Below the pieces are notes generated by a model. That model had not been told where the DNA came from and made no database searches. It worked only from the letters and a program-made list of their open reading frames with translations. Below, one piece after another: positions 43,663 to 52,346 of a stretch of 64,000 nucleotides of DNA. The DNA comes from Chryseobacterium pennae (GTDB lineage Bacteria > Bacteroidota > Bacteroidia > Flavobacteriales > Weeksellaceae): the NCBI RefSeq assembly GCF_003385515.1, contig NZ_QNVT01000003.1, positions 62,001 to 126,000 on the forward strand. The letters run 5' to 3'. The first letter of the stretch is position 1. Every line of letters starts with the position of its first letter. A program made the translations under genes and the position numbers.

Positions 43663-44589
43663 ATGAAAGTAACTGTAGTAGGTGCAGGCGCTGTAGGAGC
43701 AAGCTGTGCGGAATACATCGCGATGAAGAACTTCTGTTCAGAAGTAGTTTTGGTAGATATTAAAGAGGGATTTGCTGAAGGTAAGGCAATGGATTTGATG
43801 CAAACGGCATCGCTTAACGGGTTCGATACAAAAATTACCGGAACAACAGGAGATTACAGCAAAACTGCAGGTTCTCATGTAGCAGTAATTACTTCAGGGA
43901 TTCCAAGAAAACCTGGAATGACAAGAGAAGAGTTAATCGGTATCAATGCTGGTATCGTGAAAGAAGTTACTGAAAACTTAGTAAAACATTCTCCGGAAGT
44001 AATCATCATTGTAGTTTCTAACCCAATGGATACTATGGCTTATTTGGTACACAAAACTTCAGGTCTTCCTAAGCATAAAATCATCGGAATGGGTGGTGCA
44101 TTAGACTCTGCAAGATTCAAATACAGATTGGCTGAAGCATTAGAAGCTCCAATTTCTGATGTTGACGGTATGGTAATCGCAGCTCACAGTGATACAGGAA
44201 TGCTTCCATTATTGAGCAAAGCTACAAGAAATGGGGTTCCAGTAACTGAGTTCTTAAGTGAAGATCAACAAAAATATGTAATCGAAGAAACTAAAGTAGG
44301 AGGTGCTACCCTTACTAAATTATTAGGAACTTCTGCCTGGTATGCGCCAGGTGCAGCTGTTTCTGTAATGGTTCAGGCTATTGCTTGTGACCAAAAGAAA
44401 ATGATCCCTTGTTCATTAATGCTTGATGGAGAATACGGTCAAAATGATATCTGCCTAGGAGTTCCGGCTATCATCGGAGCAAACGGAGTAGAATCAATCG
44501 TAAATGTAACGTTAACTGCTGAAGAGCAATTGAAATTCGCTGAAGCTGCTAATGCAGTAAGAGAAGTGAATGGAGATCTTAAATTCTAA
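43663..44589 (+). CDS. mdh: Malate dehydrogenase
   Basis: The 308-residue protein has the NAD Rossmann motif KVTVVGAGAVGASCAEYIAMKN, the substrate-binding loop SGIPRKPGMTREELIGINAGI (Arg pair marking malate rather than lactate specificity), VVSNPMDTMAYL, the DSARFKYRLAEAL helix and the catalytic histidine in AAHSDTGMLPL. It interconverts malate and oxaloacetate in the TCA cycle and is cytoplasmic. It has its own promoter and a very strong terminator, so it is monocistronic. Confidence 0.97.
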   Translation: MKVTVVGAGAVGASCAEYIAMKNFCSEVVLVDIKEGFAEGKAMDLMQTASLNGFDTKITGTTGDYSKTAGSHVAVITSGIPRKPGMTREELIGINAGIVKEVTENLVKHSPEVIIIVVSNPMDTMAYLVHKTSGLPKHKIIGMGGALDSARFKYRLAEALEAPISDVDGMVIAAHSDTGMLPLLSKATRNGVPVTEFLSEDQQKYVIEETKVGGATLTKLLGTSAWYAPGAAVSVMVQAIACDQKKMIPCSLMLDGEYGQNDICLGVPAIIGANGVESIVNVTLTAEEQLKFAEAANAVREVNGDLKF

Positions 44590-44608
44590 TTTACTGAATT
44601 TTATATAG

Positions 44609-44640
44609 GAAAGCCGCGCCCGAAGGGCGCGGCTTTCTGT
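44609..44640 (+). terminator. Rho-independent terminator of mdh
   Basis: A perfect 13-bp GC-rich stem (44609-44621 and 44625-44637) with a 3-base loop is followed by TGTTTATT. It lies just after the mdh stop. Confidence 0.92.
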
Positions 44641-44711
44641 TTATTGTGAAGGTTTCATATTTTCTGGTACGAGCATGTTGATCGTGCAGCAATTGGAATG
44701 ATTGAAGGATC

Positions 44712-45629
44712 TTATTTATTTTTATTTACAAACTCCCATACACTATTAATAAACTCGCTGTTTTTTTCATAATATAAAAGATGTCCACCATTAATAGAAA
44801 CCACTTCCTGATTTGGAAATTGAAATGTTTGATAATGCCTTGTTCCTACAGCTTTATCTTTTTTTCCTGTGATAATTAATACAGGTAATTTGATCTCTTT
44901 CGTAATAGGAATATAGTTTTTATAATATTCCGGAAATTCTTTAGGCTTTGAAATAACCGCCATCCCAAAATCTATGATCCTGGGATGAAGAGAATCTACT
45001 ATGTCCATTTGTTTAATGGTTTCTATATCATCTGTAAGAAATTTATAGCCAATACGTTTTTTTCTCAATAAACTACTGACTTTTGAAATTTCTGACTGAA
45101 GGCTGTCTTTAGGAATGTCTTTGACTGGGGTATGGAGTAGTTCATTTCCATATTCAATCTGTTCTTTTACAGATTCATCATTCAGGAAGTGGAGCGTGAC
45201 ATTGGTAAGGATAAGCCCTTTGGTATACTGCGGATATTTTTTTGCATAACCTGTTGCAATGATTCCTCCAAAAGAATGAGCCAGCAGAAAGATTTTTTTC
45301 AATTTGAGATATTGCCTAAGTTCTTCAATATCCTGAATCATTTTATCAAGATGATAATTTTCAGAAGTACCGGATTCGCCGGATCCGCGCTGCTCCATAT
45401 AAACCATTTGCATGTTTTTTTCCAGATTGTTTCCGCCCATCATTTCAAATGAATGATATCCCTGGCCTGGCCCTCCCGGAACATAGATGCAGGCTTCTCC
45501 TTTTCCGGAGATTTTATATTTGATCTTTACATGATCCGAAGTTTCATAAAAACCATCAGACTGATGATTCTGAGCTGAAAAGACAGTCAGAGAAACGGAA
45601 AAAAAGAGTAGGAGAGCAACTGTTTTCAT
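44712..45629 (-). CDS. Exported alpha/beta hydrolase
   Basis: The 305-residue protein has a signal peptide (1-18, LTVFSAQN). The alpha/beta hydrolase core is visible as [19 protein letters not shown] (oxyanion loop), [14 protein letters not shown], the nucleophile elbow [21 protein letters not shown], and late Asp/His candidates near [15 protein letters not shown] and [11 protein letters not shown]. The pattern resembles proline iminopeptidase-type enzymes. It is periplasmic; the substrate is unknown. It stands alone. Confidence 0.88.
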   Translation of the reverse strand: MKTVALLLFFSVSLTVFSAQNHQSDGFYETSDHVKIKYKISGKGEACIYVPGGPGQGYHSFEMMGGNNLEKNMQMVYMEQRGSGESGTSENYHLDKMIQDIEELRQYLKLKKIFLLAHSFGGIIATGYAKKYPQYTKGLILTNVTLHFLNDESVKEQIEYGNELLHTPVKDIPKDSLQSEISKVSSLLRKKRIGYKFLTDDIETIKQMDIVDSLHPRIIDFGMAVISKPKEFPEYYKNYIPITKEIKLPVLIITGKKDKAVGTRHYQTFQFPNQEVVSINGGHLLYYEKNSEFINSVWEFVNKNK

Positions 45630-45863
45630 ATTATTATAACAATCGTGAAGGAGTTTTTATTACTAAGTGCAAAAATTATTTTCCTTTCACCATATTTTCC
45701 CTGCTGATTATTTTTTTTAAGATAATCCAGAATTGGAAATACAATATGTGTATAGAAATAAATAGATTGATCTTTACAATTGTATATTCATACAGAACAC
45801 GGCTATCTTTTTCTGTTAAAATTGATTTTTAAAGATTTTACAACCCATACTAACTTTGCTTTA

Positions 45864-46595
45864 TCAATAAAAATCATAATACAAGCTCCATTCTCCAGTT
45901 TGTTTATTCTTAGCAAACATAAAACTTCCACTGTCAATCACATTCAGTTGAGCTTTGTTATCTGAGGAAATCTGAAAAACAAATTCAAAGCCTTCTCCAA
46001 AACCCTCTTTAAAGCCAATGCCCGGCTGGCAGAATGAAGGATAACCACCCAATTTAGTACTGTAACAGTGCTTAATGATGTCAAAATAGCTGTTGAAATG
46101 TCCTTCTCGTTCAAATTTAACAATTTCAGAGATTAAGTTGTAATCTATATCCTCAATTCCGCCACCATCCCATAAAGGAGCATCTTTAGGATATAATTCG
46201 GAACGTAATGGAAATGGTTTTAAATAAGAGACCGGACTTTGTAAATCTTTGATGACAATATTTTCCAGATTGTCATATTCCCGGATGGCCCAATTATCGT
46301 CCATTTTTTCAAAAGTTTCCGGAAAATCCTGGGAGATAAATACGGTAATTAACTTTTTGTCTTTTATCAGTTCCGGGACAAAAGGCTGGTTGGGAAGATA
46401 AAACTGGATAAGCGGCATCATTGGGTCACCATTTTTATCCAAAGGAATTTCTTCATCTTCAGCATAGGCAAATACCCGTCCGATCCATGATTCTTCCAAA
46501 ACATTCATAGGTCTGAAACCACCGGTGAAAAATTCTGTGGCAGGCCTTTCTATTTTATCTTTAATTTCCTGAATTCTATTATCTGTTTTTTCCAT
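45864..46595 (-). CDS. DUF1963 (YwqG-type) protein
   Basis: The 243-residue cytoplasmic protein has the DUF1963 pattern: PATEFFTGGFRPMNVLEESWIGRVFAYAEDEEIPLDKNGDPMMPLIQFYLPNQPFVP, an acidic middle part, and KLGGYPSFCQPGI and GFEFVFQISSDNKAQLNVIDSGSFMFAKNKQTGEWSLYYDFY at the end. Function is unknown; many members are encoded in the immunity neighbourhoods of toxins, but the family is broad. It begins five bases after a frameshifted small gene on the same strand. Confidence 0.82.
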   Translation of the reverse strand: MEKTDNRIQEIKDKIERPATEFFTGGFRPMNVLEESWIGRVFAYAEDEEIPLDKNGDPMMPLIQFYLPNQPFVPELIKDKKLITVFISQDFPETFEKMDDNWAIREYDNLENIVIKDLQSPVSYLKPFPLRSELYPKDAPLWDGGGIEDIDYNLISEIVKFEREGHFNSYFDIIKHCYSTKLGGYPSFCQPGIGFKEGFGEGFEFVFQISSDNKAQLNVIDSGSFMFAKNKQTGEWSLYYDFY

Positions 46596-46600
46596 AAGCT

Positions 46601-46865
46601 TTAGTCTTCGTTTTCTTTAAAATCATCCATCATCAAATTGTAATAGCCTGTGTATTCAGCTTTTTCTTCATCTGTAAAGGCGTCAAGTTCCAATGTCAGA
46701 TTTTTGGCTTCTAAAGTCGAAATTTGTTGATTATGTTGGGTAAAGGCAAAACATCCGAGATATGAAATTCCGTTGTCTTTTAATTCTCTGATTTTATTAC
46801 TCAGTTCCTGTTGGTTTAGAACTCCACAAGAAAGGGGCAGCTTCTTTTATTTCGGCAATAGTCAT
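46601..46865 (-). pseudogene. Small gene (about 88 codons) with one frameshift
   Basis: From ATG 46865 the frame reads MTIAEIKEAAPFLWSSKPTG and stops early. A second frame, offset by one base, begins within the same stretch and reads LPLSCGVLNQQELSNKIREL, then DNGISYLGCFAFTQHNQQIS, and ends at 46601 after MMDDFKENED. The span of 265 bases is one base too many for an intact frame, consistent with a single insertion near 46835-46850. The original would have been an 88-residue protein of unknown function, in an operon with the DUF1963 gene. A sequencing error in the A/G-rich start is an alternative. Confidence 0.65.
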
Positions 46866-46936
46866 TGTGATTGATGTTTATTCAAAGATAGAAAATTGAA
46901 TAATGATAAAGAAATTAATGAATAATGGGCTGAACT

Positions 46937-47488
46937 TTAAATCTCAGCAATTTTTTCAAATAATCCTGGATAATTGACCACCAAACCATTTTCATCAACT
47001 ACAATATCTGCTTTGAAATCAGTCTGCAGGTTGTCATAATGATAAGTGTGTTTGTCAATTTTTGTGTATTGTTGAATAACCGGTTTTACAAGGTGATTCA
47101 AAATATCAATATAAATAACTTTGATTTCCTGAGAATCATTTTCAGCCAATTGAAGATTATTGATCGGTAAGGTATTTGTAAAAGGAGTCAAAGAAATATC
47201 AATGAAGGGAAACCCTTTGAAATCAGGATTAATTACATTGTTGATCTCCCATTCATCCTGCAGTTTTCGACCTGTTAATTTATTTTTAACGGTGTTGACT
47301 TCAGATTCGATGATAAATTCCAGGATATTCCAGTTAAGGTCGATGATTAGTTGGTAATCTACTGTATACATTTTACCTTCATAGGAACCAATAATTCTTG
47401 ATTCTACAATAAAGTTCTTATCATCTTCTGTAAGGTTGAAATACTCCAGAGATTGGAAAGCGATTCCTTGCCAGATCAATGTTTTCAT
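46937..47488 (-). CDS. Putative glycolipid-binding protein
   Basis: The 183-residue cytoplasmic protein resembles the PF06475-type putative glycolipid-binding family: TVDYQLIIDLNWNILEFIIES, DEWEINNVINPDFKGFPFIDISLTPFTNTLPINNL and VIYIDILNHLVKPVIQQYTKI, then YHYDNLQTDFKADIVVDENGLVVNYPGLFE. The LTPFTNTLPI motif is the clearest signature. The biological role is not established. It lies just upstream of the frameshifted gene and DUF1963, on the same strand. Confidence 0.82.
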   Translation of the reverse strand: MKTLIWQGIAFQSLEYFNLTEDDKNFIVESRIIGSYEGKMYTVDYQLIIDLNWNILEFIIESEVNTVKNKLTGRKLQDEWEINNVINPDFKGFPFIDISLTPFTNTLPINNLQLAENDSQEIKVIYIDILNHLVKPVIQQYTKIDKHTYHYDNLQTDFKADIVVDENGLVVNYPGLFEKIAEI

Positions 47489-47544
47489 TTTATTTTGGAT
47501 TGGATGTAGTGTTGATTTTAGATTCTTTTGGTAAAAAATTCCTG

Positions 47545-48117
47545 TTATTGGGAGATTCTTCTTTTCCTGATCCTGCTTAAAGTTTCCCTCGTTACCCCAA
47601 GGAACGATGCTAATTGGGTAAGAGGAATCCGTTGCAACATTTCAGGATGTTTCTTTTCGAGATATTCCAGTCTTTCCTGAGCAGAATACAGTTTAAAAAG
47701 ATTGGCGAACTCTTCCTGTTTGTAAGCAATCTTCCGGATACAGTGACGGCCCAATGACTCTATTTCAATGTACTGTGCTGCAATTTTAAAGAGTATTTCT
47801 TTATTAAAAACAACAACGTGTAATTCCTCACAGGCAACCATATTGAATTCTGAAGGTTTTCCGCTTCCGAAGCTGCTGATATTGGTTGCGATTTCATTCT
47901 CAAAGAAGAATTCGGTGTTTTTTATAACAGCATTTATTTCGTAATAGCTTTTGCAAAACCCCGTATTAATATAAAATAATGATTTACACATTTCTCCCTC
48001 CTGAAGAAGCAGTTCATTTTTTCTATATACTTTTTCTGAAAGAGCAGGTTGAAGTAAAGTCCAGCTTTCATCAGAAAAAGAAGTAAGAGAGCGGATGTAT
48101 TTCAGAAGGTTTTGCAT
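47545..48117 (-). CDS. Crp/Fnr-family transcription regulator
   Basis: The start at 48117 (MQNLLKYIRSLTSFSDESW) gives about 190 residues with the usual domain size; 48135 is also possible, and a TTG at 48252 adds an unlikely leader. The cNMP-binding-like domain has KNELLLQEGEMCKSLFYINTGFCKSYYEI, and the C terminus has the HTH RIPLTQLASFLGVTRETLSRIRKRR. The protein lacks the usual Fnr cysteine cluster, so it is probably of the Bacteroidota Crp/Fnr type with unknown effector. It regulates unknown targets. Confidence 0.88.
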   Translation of the reverse strand: MQNLLKYIRSLTSFSDESWTLLQPALSEKVYRKNELLLQEGEMCKSLFYINTGFCKSYYEINAVIKNTEFFFENEIATNISSFGSGKPSEFNMVACEELHVVVFNKEILFKIAAQYIEIESLGRHCIRKIAYKQEEFANLFKLYSAQERLEYLEKKHPEMLQRIPLTQLASFLGVTRETLSRIRKRRISQ

Positions 48118-48272
48118 TGCTGTTGTATTTATCATATTCTGCTTTATTCTTTGTTTCCCAATTTTGAAAAGCCTCCACATCTCCCATTTGGAATATATAA
48201 TGGTTGTATACATTGAATAGATGGTTGTCTTCCATTGTTTTATGGTAACCAATCAGTACATTAGGATAAGTT

Positions 48273-48509
48273 TTATAATCTTTGGTAGAGAATTCCTTTA
48301 GAAATTCCTTTCATTCCAGCTTCATAAATTTCCAGTGCAGCAGCTAATTTATTTTCAAATTCAAATATTACGCCCTTTTCAAGATGTAGTTTTCCGGAGT
48401 TTGGAAATTTTTTTAACCCTTCATCATATTTTTCCTCATCAATTAACTTTATTGCATCACGAATTTCTTTACATTTAAATGTTTTCTGTGCGGGAAGCTG
48501 ACAAAATCG
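48273..48509 (-). pseudogene. Start-less gene remnant
   Basis: A frame on the minus strand runs from just after a TAG at 48510 to a stop at 48273 with protein-like sequence (KEIRDAIKLIDEEKYDEG, then FENKLAAALEIYEAGMKGIS), resembling a TPR/helical-repeat protein, but has no plausible start codon. It is likely a truncated tail. Confidence 0.4.
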
Positions 48510-48637
48510 CTAAAATAAAGAATGCACGTAGCATAGAATTCTGGTATTAGTTTATTAATAACAAAGATGCATTTTTTTGCAGGCTATACAAAAAAAAGAG
48601 CGGTGAAAACCGCTCTGAATTATTTAAAATCTGACTT

Positions 48638-48892
48638 TTAATAAACGCATCCGCATCCAGTTTCTCCTTCCTGACAGAAACGCATAGGTTCATGGCAAGG
48701 AAAACCACCGCCTCCAGGGCCTCCACCTCCAGGATTGCCTCCACCTCCAGTAGATCTGTAACAAGTGTCACCATTGCAGTAATAAGATCCAAAAGTGGGT
48801 GGGCAATAGCCGTCTAAACAAACTGCATAAGCAGTGTCACCACCACTGATCAATACCAATTGACTTCTTTTTAGTTTTTTTAAATTTTTCAT
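48638..48892 (-). CDS. Double-glycine-leader, Cys-rich bacteriocin-like peptide
   Basis: The 84-residue protein begins MKNLKKLKRSQLVLISGGD, a classical GG leader (residues 1-18) of the type seen in Flavobacteriia bacteriocin-like precursors, which are cleaved by a peptidase-containing ABC transporter. The remaining 66 residues have eight cysteines and three GGGG runs (for example NPGGGGPGGGGFP), ending CQEGETGCGCVY, suggesting disulfides or thioether modification. No transporter, modification or immunity gene is adjacent, so maturation would rely on genes elsewhere. An antimicrobial role is inferred from the leader. Confidence 0.75.
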   Translation of the reverse strand: MKNLKKLKRSQLVLISGGDTAYAVCLDGYCPPTFGSYYCNGDTCYRSTGGGGNPGGGGPGGGGFPCHEPMRFCQEGETGCGCVY

Positions 48893-49054
48893 AGTAACTG
48901 ATGTTTAATTTGTTGATTACTAATATCTAAAAAAAATAATACACCAGCAAGTGTTTAATTCTGATTTAACGATTTTGTTGATGAAATTTGCCAACTTTGT
49001 TTGTCATTCTATTAATTAAAAATAAATTGCAAAAGATTAATTAATCGCTGCATT

Positions 49055-50395
49055 ATGAAAAATATACTTTTCACTTTGTTTTTTACTCCTGTTGTATTGT
49101 ATGCCCAAGAAACGATTCGTCAGGATCCTGAAATTATCAACCAGGTTTCGCAGGTAAGTACAGACTCTCTCAAAAGTCATATCAATTACTTGGTGGGTTT
49201 TGGAACTAGGCATACGATGAGTTCTGCAACGGATCCAAAAAGAGGAATAGGAGCTGCAAGAAAATGGGTGTTGAAAAAGTTTAATGATTATGCGAAAAAT
49301 ACGGGGGGAAGAATGGAAGTATTTATGCAAAACCAAACGCTTCAGCCGGATGGAAAAAGAATTGACCGTCCTACCGATTTAGGAAATGTTATTGCCATTA
49401 TCCGTGGCACAAATCCTAATGATAAAAGACTATTTATGATAAGTGGACATTTGGATTCGCGGGTGAGTGATGTCATGAATATAAAAGACAATGCTCCGGG
49501 AGCCAATGATGACGGAAGTGGAGTGGCAGCACTTATAGAAAGCGCAAGAATATTGAGTAGATCTAAGTTTCCGGCAAGTATTGTACTGGTTGCTTTTTCC
49601 GGGGAGGAACAAGGATTATTAGGTTCAAAAATGCTGGCTGAGAAAGCGGTTAGTGAAGGTTGGCAACTGGAAGCCTTATTGAATAATGATATGATCTCCA
49701 ATAATTTCAGTAGTGATACTCATTTAATAAATACCCATCAATTAAGAATTTTTTCTGAAGGTTTACCTTATTACGAATTGGATGAAAAAGCATTGGATAT
49801 CAGAAAGTTCGGATTGGAAAATGATGGTGAATCAAGACAGTTGGCAAGATATATTAAAGAAATAGGAGAGCGTTATGTTGATCATCTTCAGGTCAAACTC
49901 ATCTATAGAAATGACCGATTTCTGAGAGGTGGAGATCATACACCGTTTGTTGAAAAAGGTTTTTCTGCTGTACGGCTGACTGAGTTTAACGAAAATTTCG
50001 ATCATCAACATCAGAACATCAGAAAAGAAAATGGGGTACAGTATGGAGATCTGCCGGAGTTTATGGATTTTGAATATTTTAAAAAGAATGTAGGCGTAAA
50101 TATTGCAGTTCTGGCCAATCTTGCAAAAGCCCCTTCACAGCCTGAAAATGTAAAAATAGAAGTCAGTAAGCTTACCAACTTTACAGATCTTTCCTGGGAA
50201 AGACCTCAATCAGGGGAAATAGCAGGATACTATGTGTTAATACGTGAGACCGACGCTTCTATGTGGCAGAAAAAAATCTTTACCAGAGAGAACTCAATCA
50301 AATTGTCTTATTCTAAAGATAATTATTTCTTTGCGGTACAGGCAGTCAATGCAACCGGGAATGAGAGTCTGATTGTTTTACCAAAAATAAAATAA
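49055..50395 (+). CDS. M28-family metallopeptidase with fibronectin type III domain
   Basis: The 446-residue protein has a signal peptide (1-18, VVLYAQ). The M28 zinc-aminopeptidase domain is clear: SGHLDSRVSDVMNIKDNAPGANDDGSGVAALIESARIL (first zinc His and bridging Asp), VAFSGEEQGLLGSKMLAE (catalytic Glu), NNDMISN (Asp) and ENFDHQHQNIRKENG (last His). An Fn3-like domain (about 365-446: PSQPENVKIEVSKLTNFTDLSWERPQSGEIAGYYVLIRETD) follows. It probably releases N-terminal amino acids from peptides outside the cytoplasm. No T9SS tail is seen. It is monocistronic with a terminator after it. Confidence 0.93.
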   Translation: MKNILFTLFFTPVVLYAQETIRQDPEIINQVSQVSTDSLKSHINYLVGFGTRHTMSSATDPKRGIGAARKWVLKKFNDYAKNTGGRMEVFMQNQTLQPDGKRIDRPTDLGNVIAIIRGTNPNDKRLFMISGHLDSRVSDVMNIKDNAPGANDDGSGVAALIESARILSRSKFPASIVLVAFSGEEQGLLGSKMLAEKAVSEGWQLEALLNNDMISNNFSSDTHLINTHQLRIFSEGLPYYELDEKALDIRKFGLENDGESRQLARYIKEIGERYVDHLQVKLIYRNDRFLRGGDHTPFVEKGFSAVRLTEFNENFDHQHQNIRKENGVQYGDLPEFMDFEYFKKNVGVNIAVLANLAKAPSQPENVKIEVSKLTNFTDLSWERPQSGEIAGYYVLIRETDASMWQKKIFTRENSIKLSYSKDNYFFAVQAVNATGNESLIVLPKIK

Positions 50396-50407
50396 AATAT
50401 TAACAGG

Positions 50408-50424
50408 AGCGGGCTTAGCCCGCT
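50408..50424. terminator. Hairpin terminator after M28 peptidase
   Basis: Perfect 7-bp GC-rich stem (50408-50414 and 50418-50424) with a 3-base loop, followed by TTCATCATT. It lies between convergent genes. Confidence 0.75.
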
Positions 50425-50479
50425 TTCATCATTAATCAACTATCCATTGGCTTTAGCCAAAACCTAACGTATTTATCTG

Positions 50480-51016
50480 TTATTCTATATCCAAGGTCAT
50501 AAAAAAAGCAATTTCTTCAGAATTATCATATAATCTGGTATTCACTCCGGTGATGTTGAATCCCATTCTTCTGTAAAACTGTATGGCAGGATAGTTGGTG
50601 TTCTGGGTTTCCAGCTCAATCACCCGACAGTTCAGCTTTCTGGCTTCTTTGATGGCACTTTTAATCAACATGATACCGATTCCCTGTCTTCTGTATTGTT
50701 CATTGATCAGGATGTTTTCAATGTAAAAGCTATTGTTCCAGGTTCTGTGTTCGCAGATGATCCAGCCTTGAAGTTCTTCATCTGCAAAAGCTCCGAAAGA
50801 AGAGTCTTTTTCAATGAGGGTATTGAGTTCATTAATATCATCAGAATCGATTTCCCAGACTTTAGTGTAGGATAATTTTTTTTCTCTTAAGTTAAACTCA
50901 AAAGAACTATTGAATTCTATTGAAGAAACAGAATAGATGATGTCTGTAGAATATCCATTGTTTCCCCAATTCAAACTGGGGTTAGAAGTTAGCCTTTGTA
51001 GTTTTTTTATTTCCAC
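50480..51016 (-). CDS. GNAT-family N-acetyltransferase
   Basis: The 178-residue protein has the acetyl-CoA motif A NILINEQYRRQGIGIMLIKSAIKEARKLNC and motif B RVIELETQNTNYPAIQFYRRMGFNITG. It resembles the streptothricin-acetyltransferase-like branch in its middle region (GWIICEHRTWNNSFYIENILI), but specificity cannot be inferred. It is cytoplasmic and starts 11 bases before the VOC gene ends, so the two are co-transcribed. Confidence 0.88.
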   Translation of the reverse strand: MEIKKLQRLTSNPSLNWGNNGYSTDIIYSVSSIEFNSSFEFNLREKKLSYTKVWEIDSDDINELNTLIEKDSSFGAFADEELQGWIICEHRTWNNSFYIENILINEQYRRQGIGIMLIKSAIKEARKLNCRVIELETQNTNYPAIQFYRRMGFNITGVNTRLYDNSEEIAFFMTLDIE

Positions 51017-51027
51017 GGATGATAGTT

Positions 51028-51420
51028 TTATTGAATTTCAGTACAGATTTCTACGAGATAATTATTAGGATCTTTAATGTAAGCCGTCTTTTGTCCCCAA
51101 GGTTTTACGGTAATATCCTCATACAAAACGGCTCCGTTTTTTATTGCTTTTTCAACCAGGGCTTCCACATTGTCAGTTACAAACCCAAGTTCAATTCCAA
51201 AAGGTTTAGCTTCTGTTTTTGAAAGTAGAAATCCTTTTTTGATATTGGATGCAGCTAATACAACTGAGGCAAAAGACAGAGTGGTTTCTCCTGTAATCAG
51301 TTCTCCATAGTCTTTTTCCGGAGTGATGAATTTTATCTCAGCATCAAAAGTGTTTTGGTAGAAATTCATAGCTGATTCTACATCTTCTACATATAAAATG
51401 ACATATTTAAACTTAATCAT
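51028..51420 (-). CDS. VOC-family (glyoxalase-like) protein
   Basis: The 130-residue protein has the two beta-alpha-beta-beta-beta modules of the vicinal oxygen chelate fold: KYVILYVEDVESAMNFYQNTFDAEIKF at the N terminus and GIELGFVTDNVEALVEKAIKNGAVLYEDITVKPWGQKTAYIKDPNNYLVEIC at the end. A metal-binding Glu fits the last strand (VEIC). Members are glyoxalases, dioxygenases or antibiotic-binding proteins; the role here is unknown. It is 11 bases upstream of the GNAT gene. Confidence 0.9.
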   Translation of the reverse strand: MIKFKYVILYVEDVESAMNFYQNTFDAEIKFITPEKDYGELITGETTLSFASVVLAASNIKKGFLLSKTEAKPFGIELGFVTDNVEALVEKAIKNGAVLYEDITVKPWGQKTAYIKDPNNYLVEICTEIQ

Positions 51421-51457
51421 ATTATTATATTTAGGGATTTTTTGAATTAAAATTGTT

Positions 51458-52243
51458 TTATTTTTTACTTAGAATATATTCCTCATCTATCATCAATTCA
51501 ACATGGGGTCCATTTTGAGGATAATATTTTAGACCCTCAAGGTGACCGAAATAAACCTGATATTTTTGAGTAAGCTGCCTTACCTTATTTCCAAATGAAT
51601 TGAGATTAACTGTTTGAAGAGCATCTGTTTTCTGGCGGCCATTGGTAAAGAAAAGCATTAAGTTGCAGTGATTATTAAAATGATGATCCTTATAATAGAA
51701 TACATTGAGGTTTTCTTCACGGCAGATAGAACCCAAATCATTAATGAAGAATTCTTTATTATTTAAAGGCAGGTTACAATCAATTCTTATAGAAAGAGTT
51801 TCAGCATTATTTTTTTTTAAATCTGAACCTACAATCTGTATAAAACGGTGCTCATTATTTTCAAAGTTTTCTCTTTCTACATGATAGGTTTTAGTAGAAA
51901 GTGATTTAAATGGAATAATGGAATCCAATATTATAGCATTTTCACGAACCAAAAGAACTTCTATTTCAAGCGCAAGCTGAAAATAAAAATCAAAAAGCTG
52001 ATGATCTCCAATACTGATGATGAGCTGATTTTCATTGATGTTAAGATGTAAAAAAGCTTTTTTAAACCGGGATTTCAGTTCTTTCAGTTTTCCAATGAAA
52101 TCATCTGGGTGATCAACCTGTACTCTTACTACCAATTCTGCGGCGTTATCTGCATGACCGCCACATCCCTCGAAAAACTTAAAAAACTTGAAATGATATA
52201 GATCTTCAGGGAATTTAAAGTACCAGTATACTCCTAAAATCAT
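51458..52243 (-). CDS. Hypothetical protein
   Basis: The ATG at 52243 was preferred to the GTG at 52294, which would add 17 residues. The protein of about 261 residues opens MILGVYWYFKFPEDLYHFKF and has an ELVVRVQVDHPDDFIGKLKEL helix, NQLIISIGDHQLFDFYFQLALEIEVLL and SIRIDCNLPLNNKEFFINDLGSI. No family is recognised; the mixture of strands and helices suggests a globular cytoplasmic protein. It is divergent from the alkaline phosphatase gene. Confidence 0.65.
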   Translation of the reverse strand: MILGVYWYFKFPEDLYHFKFFKFFEGCGGHADNAAELVVRVQVDHPDDFIGKLKELKSRFKKAFLHLNINENQLIISIGDHQLFDFYFQLALEIEVLLVRENAIILDSIIPFKSLSTKTYHVERENFENNEHRFIQIVGSDLKKNNAETLSIRIDCNLPLNNKEFFINDLGSICREENLNVFYYKDHHFNNHCNLMLFFTNGRQKTDALQTVNLNSFGNKVRQLTQKYQVYFGHLEGLKYYPQNGPHVELMIDEEYILSKK

Positions 52244-52316
52244 AGTGAATGGGTTGAGGAATTGAATAAAGATCAAATTTAAATAAAAATTCACGTTCTA
52301 AAACATTCAAAACCCC

Positions 52317-52324
52317 TAAATTTG
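52317..52324 (+). promoter_or_regulatory. Bacteroidota -7 promoter element (TAAATTTG)
   Basis: A perfect TAnnTTTG is 22 bases before the alkaline phosphatase ATG. No clear -33 TTG is seen. Confidence 0.6.
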
Positions 52325-52346
52325 TGATCAATAAAATTTTACTTGG

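Noticed and set aside
48547..48792. 81-residue Asp/Glu/Ala/Val-rich minus-strand ORF overlapping the bacteriocin-like gene
   Set aside because: It reads the Gly-rich repeats in another frame and lacks the leader found in the 84-residue frame.
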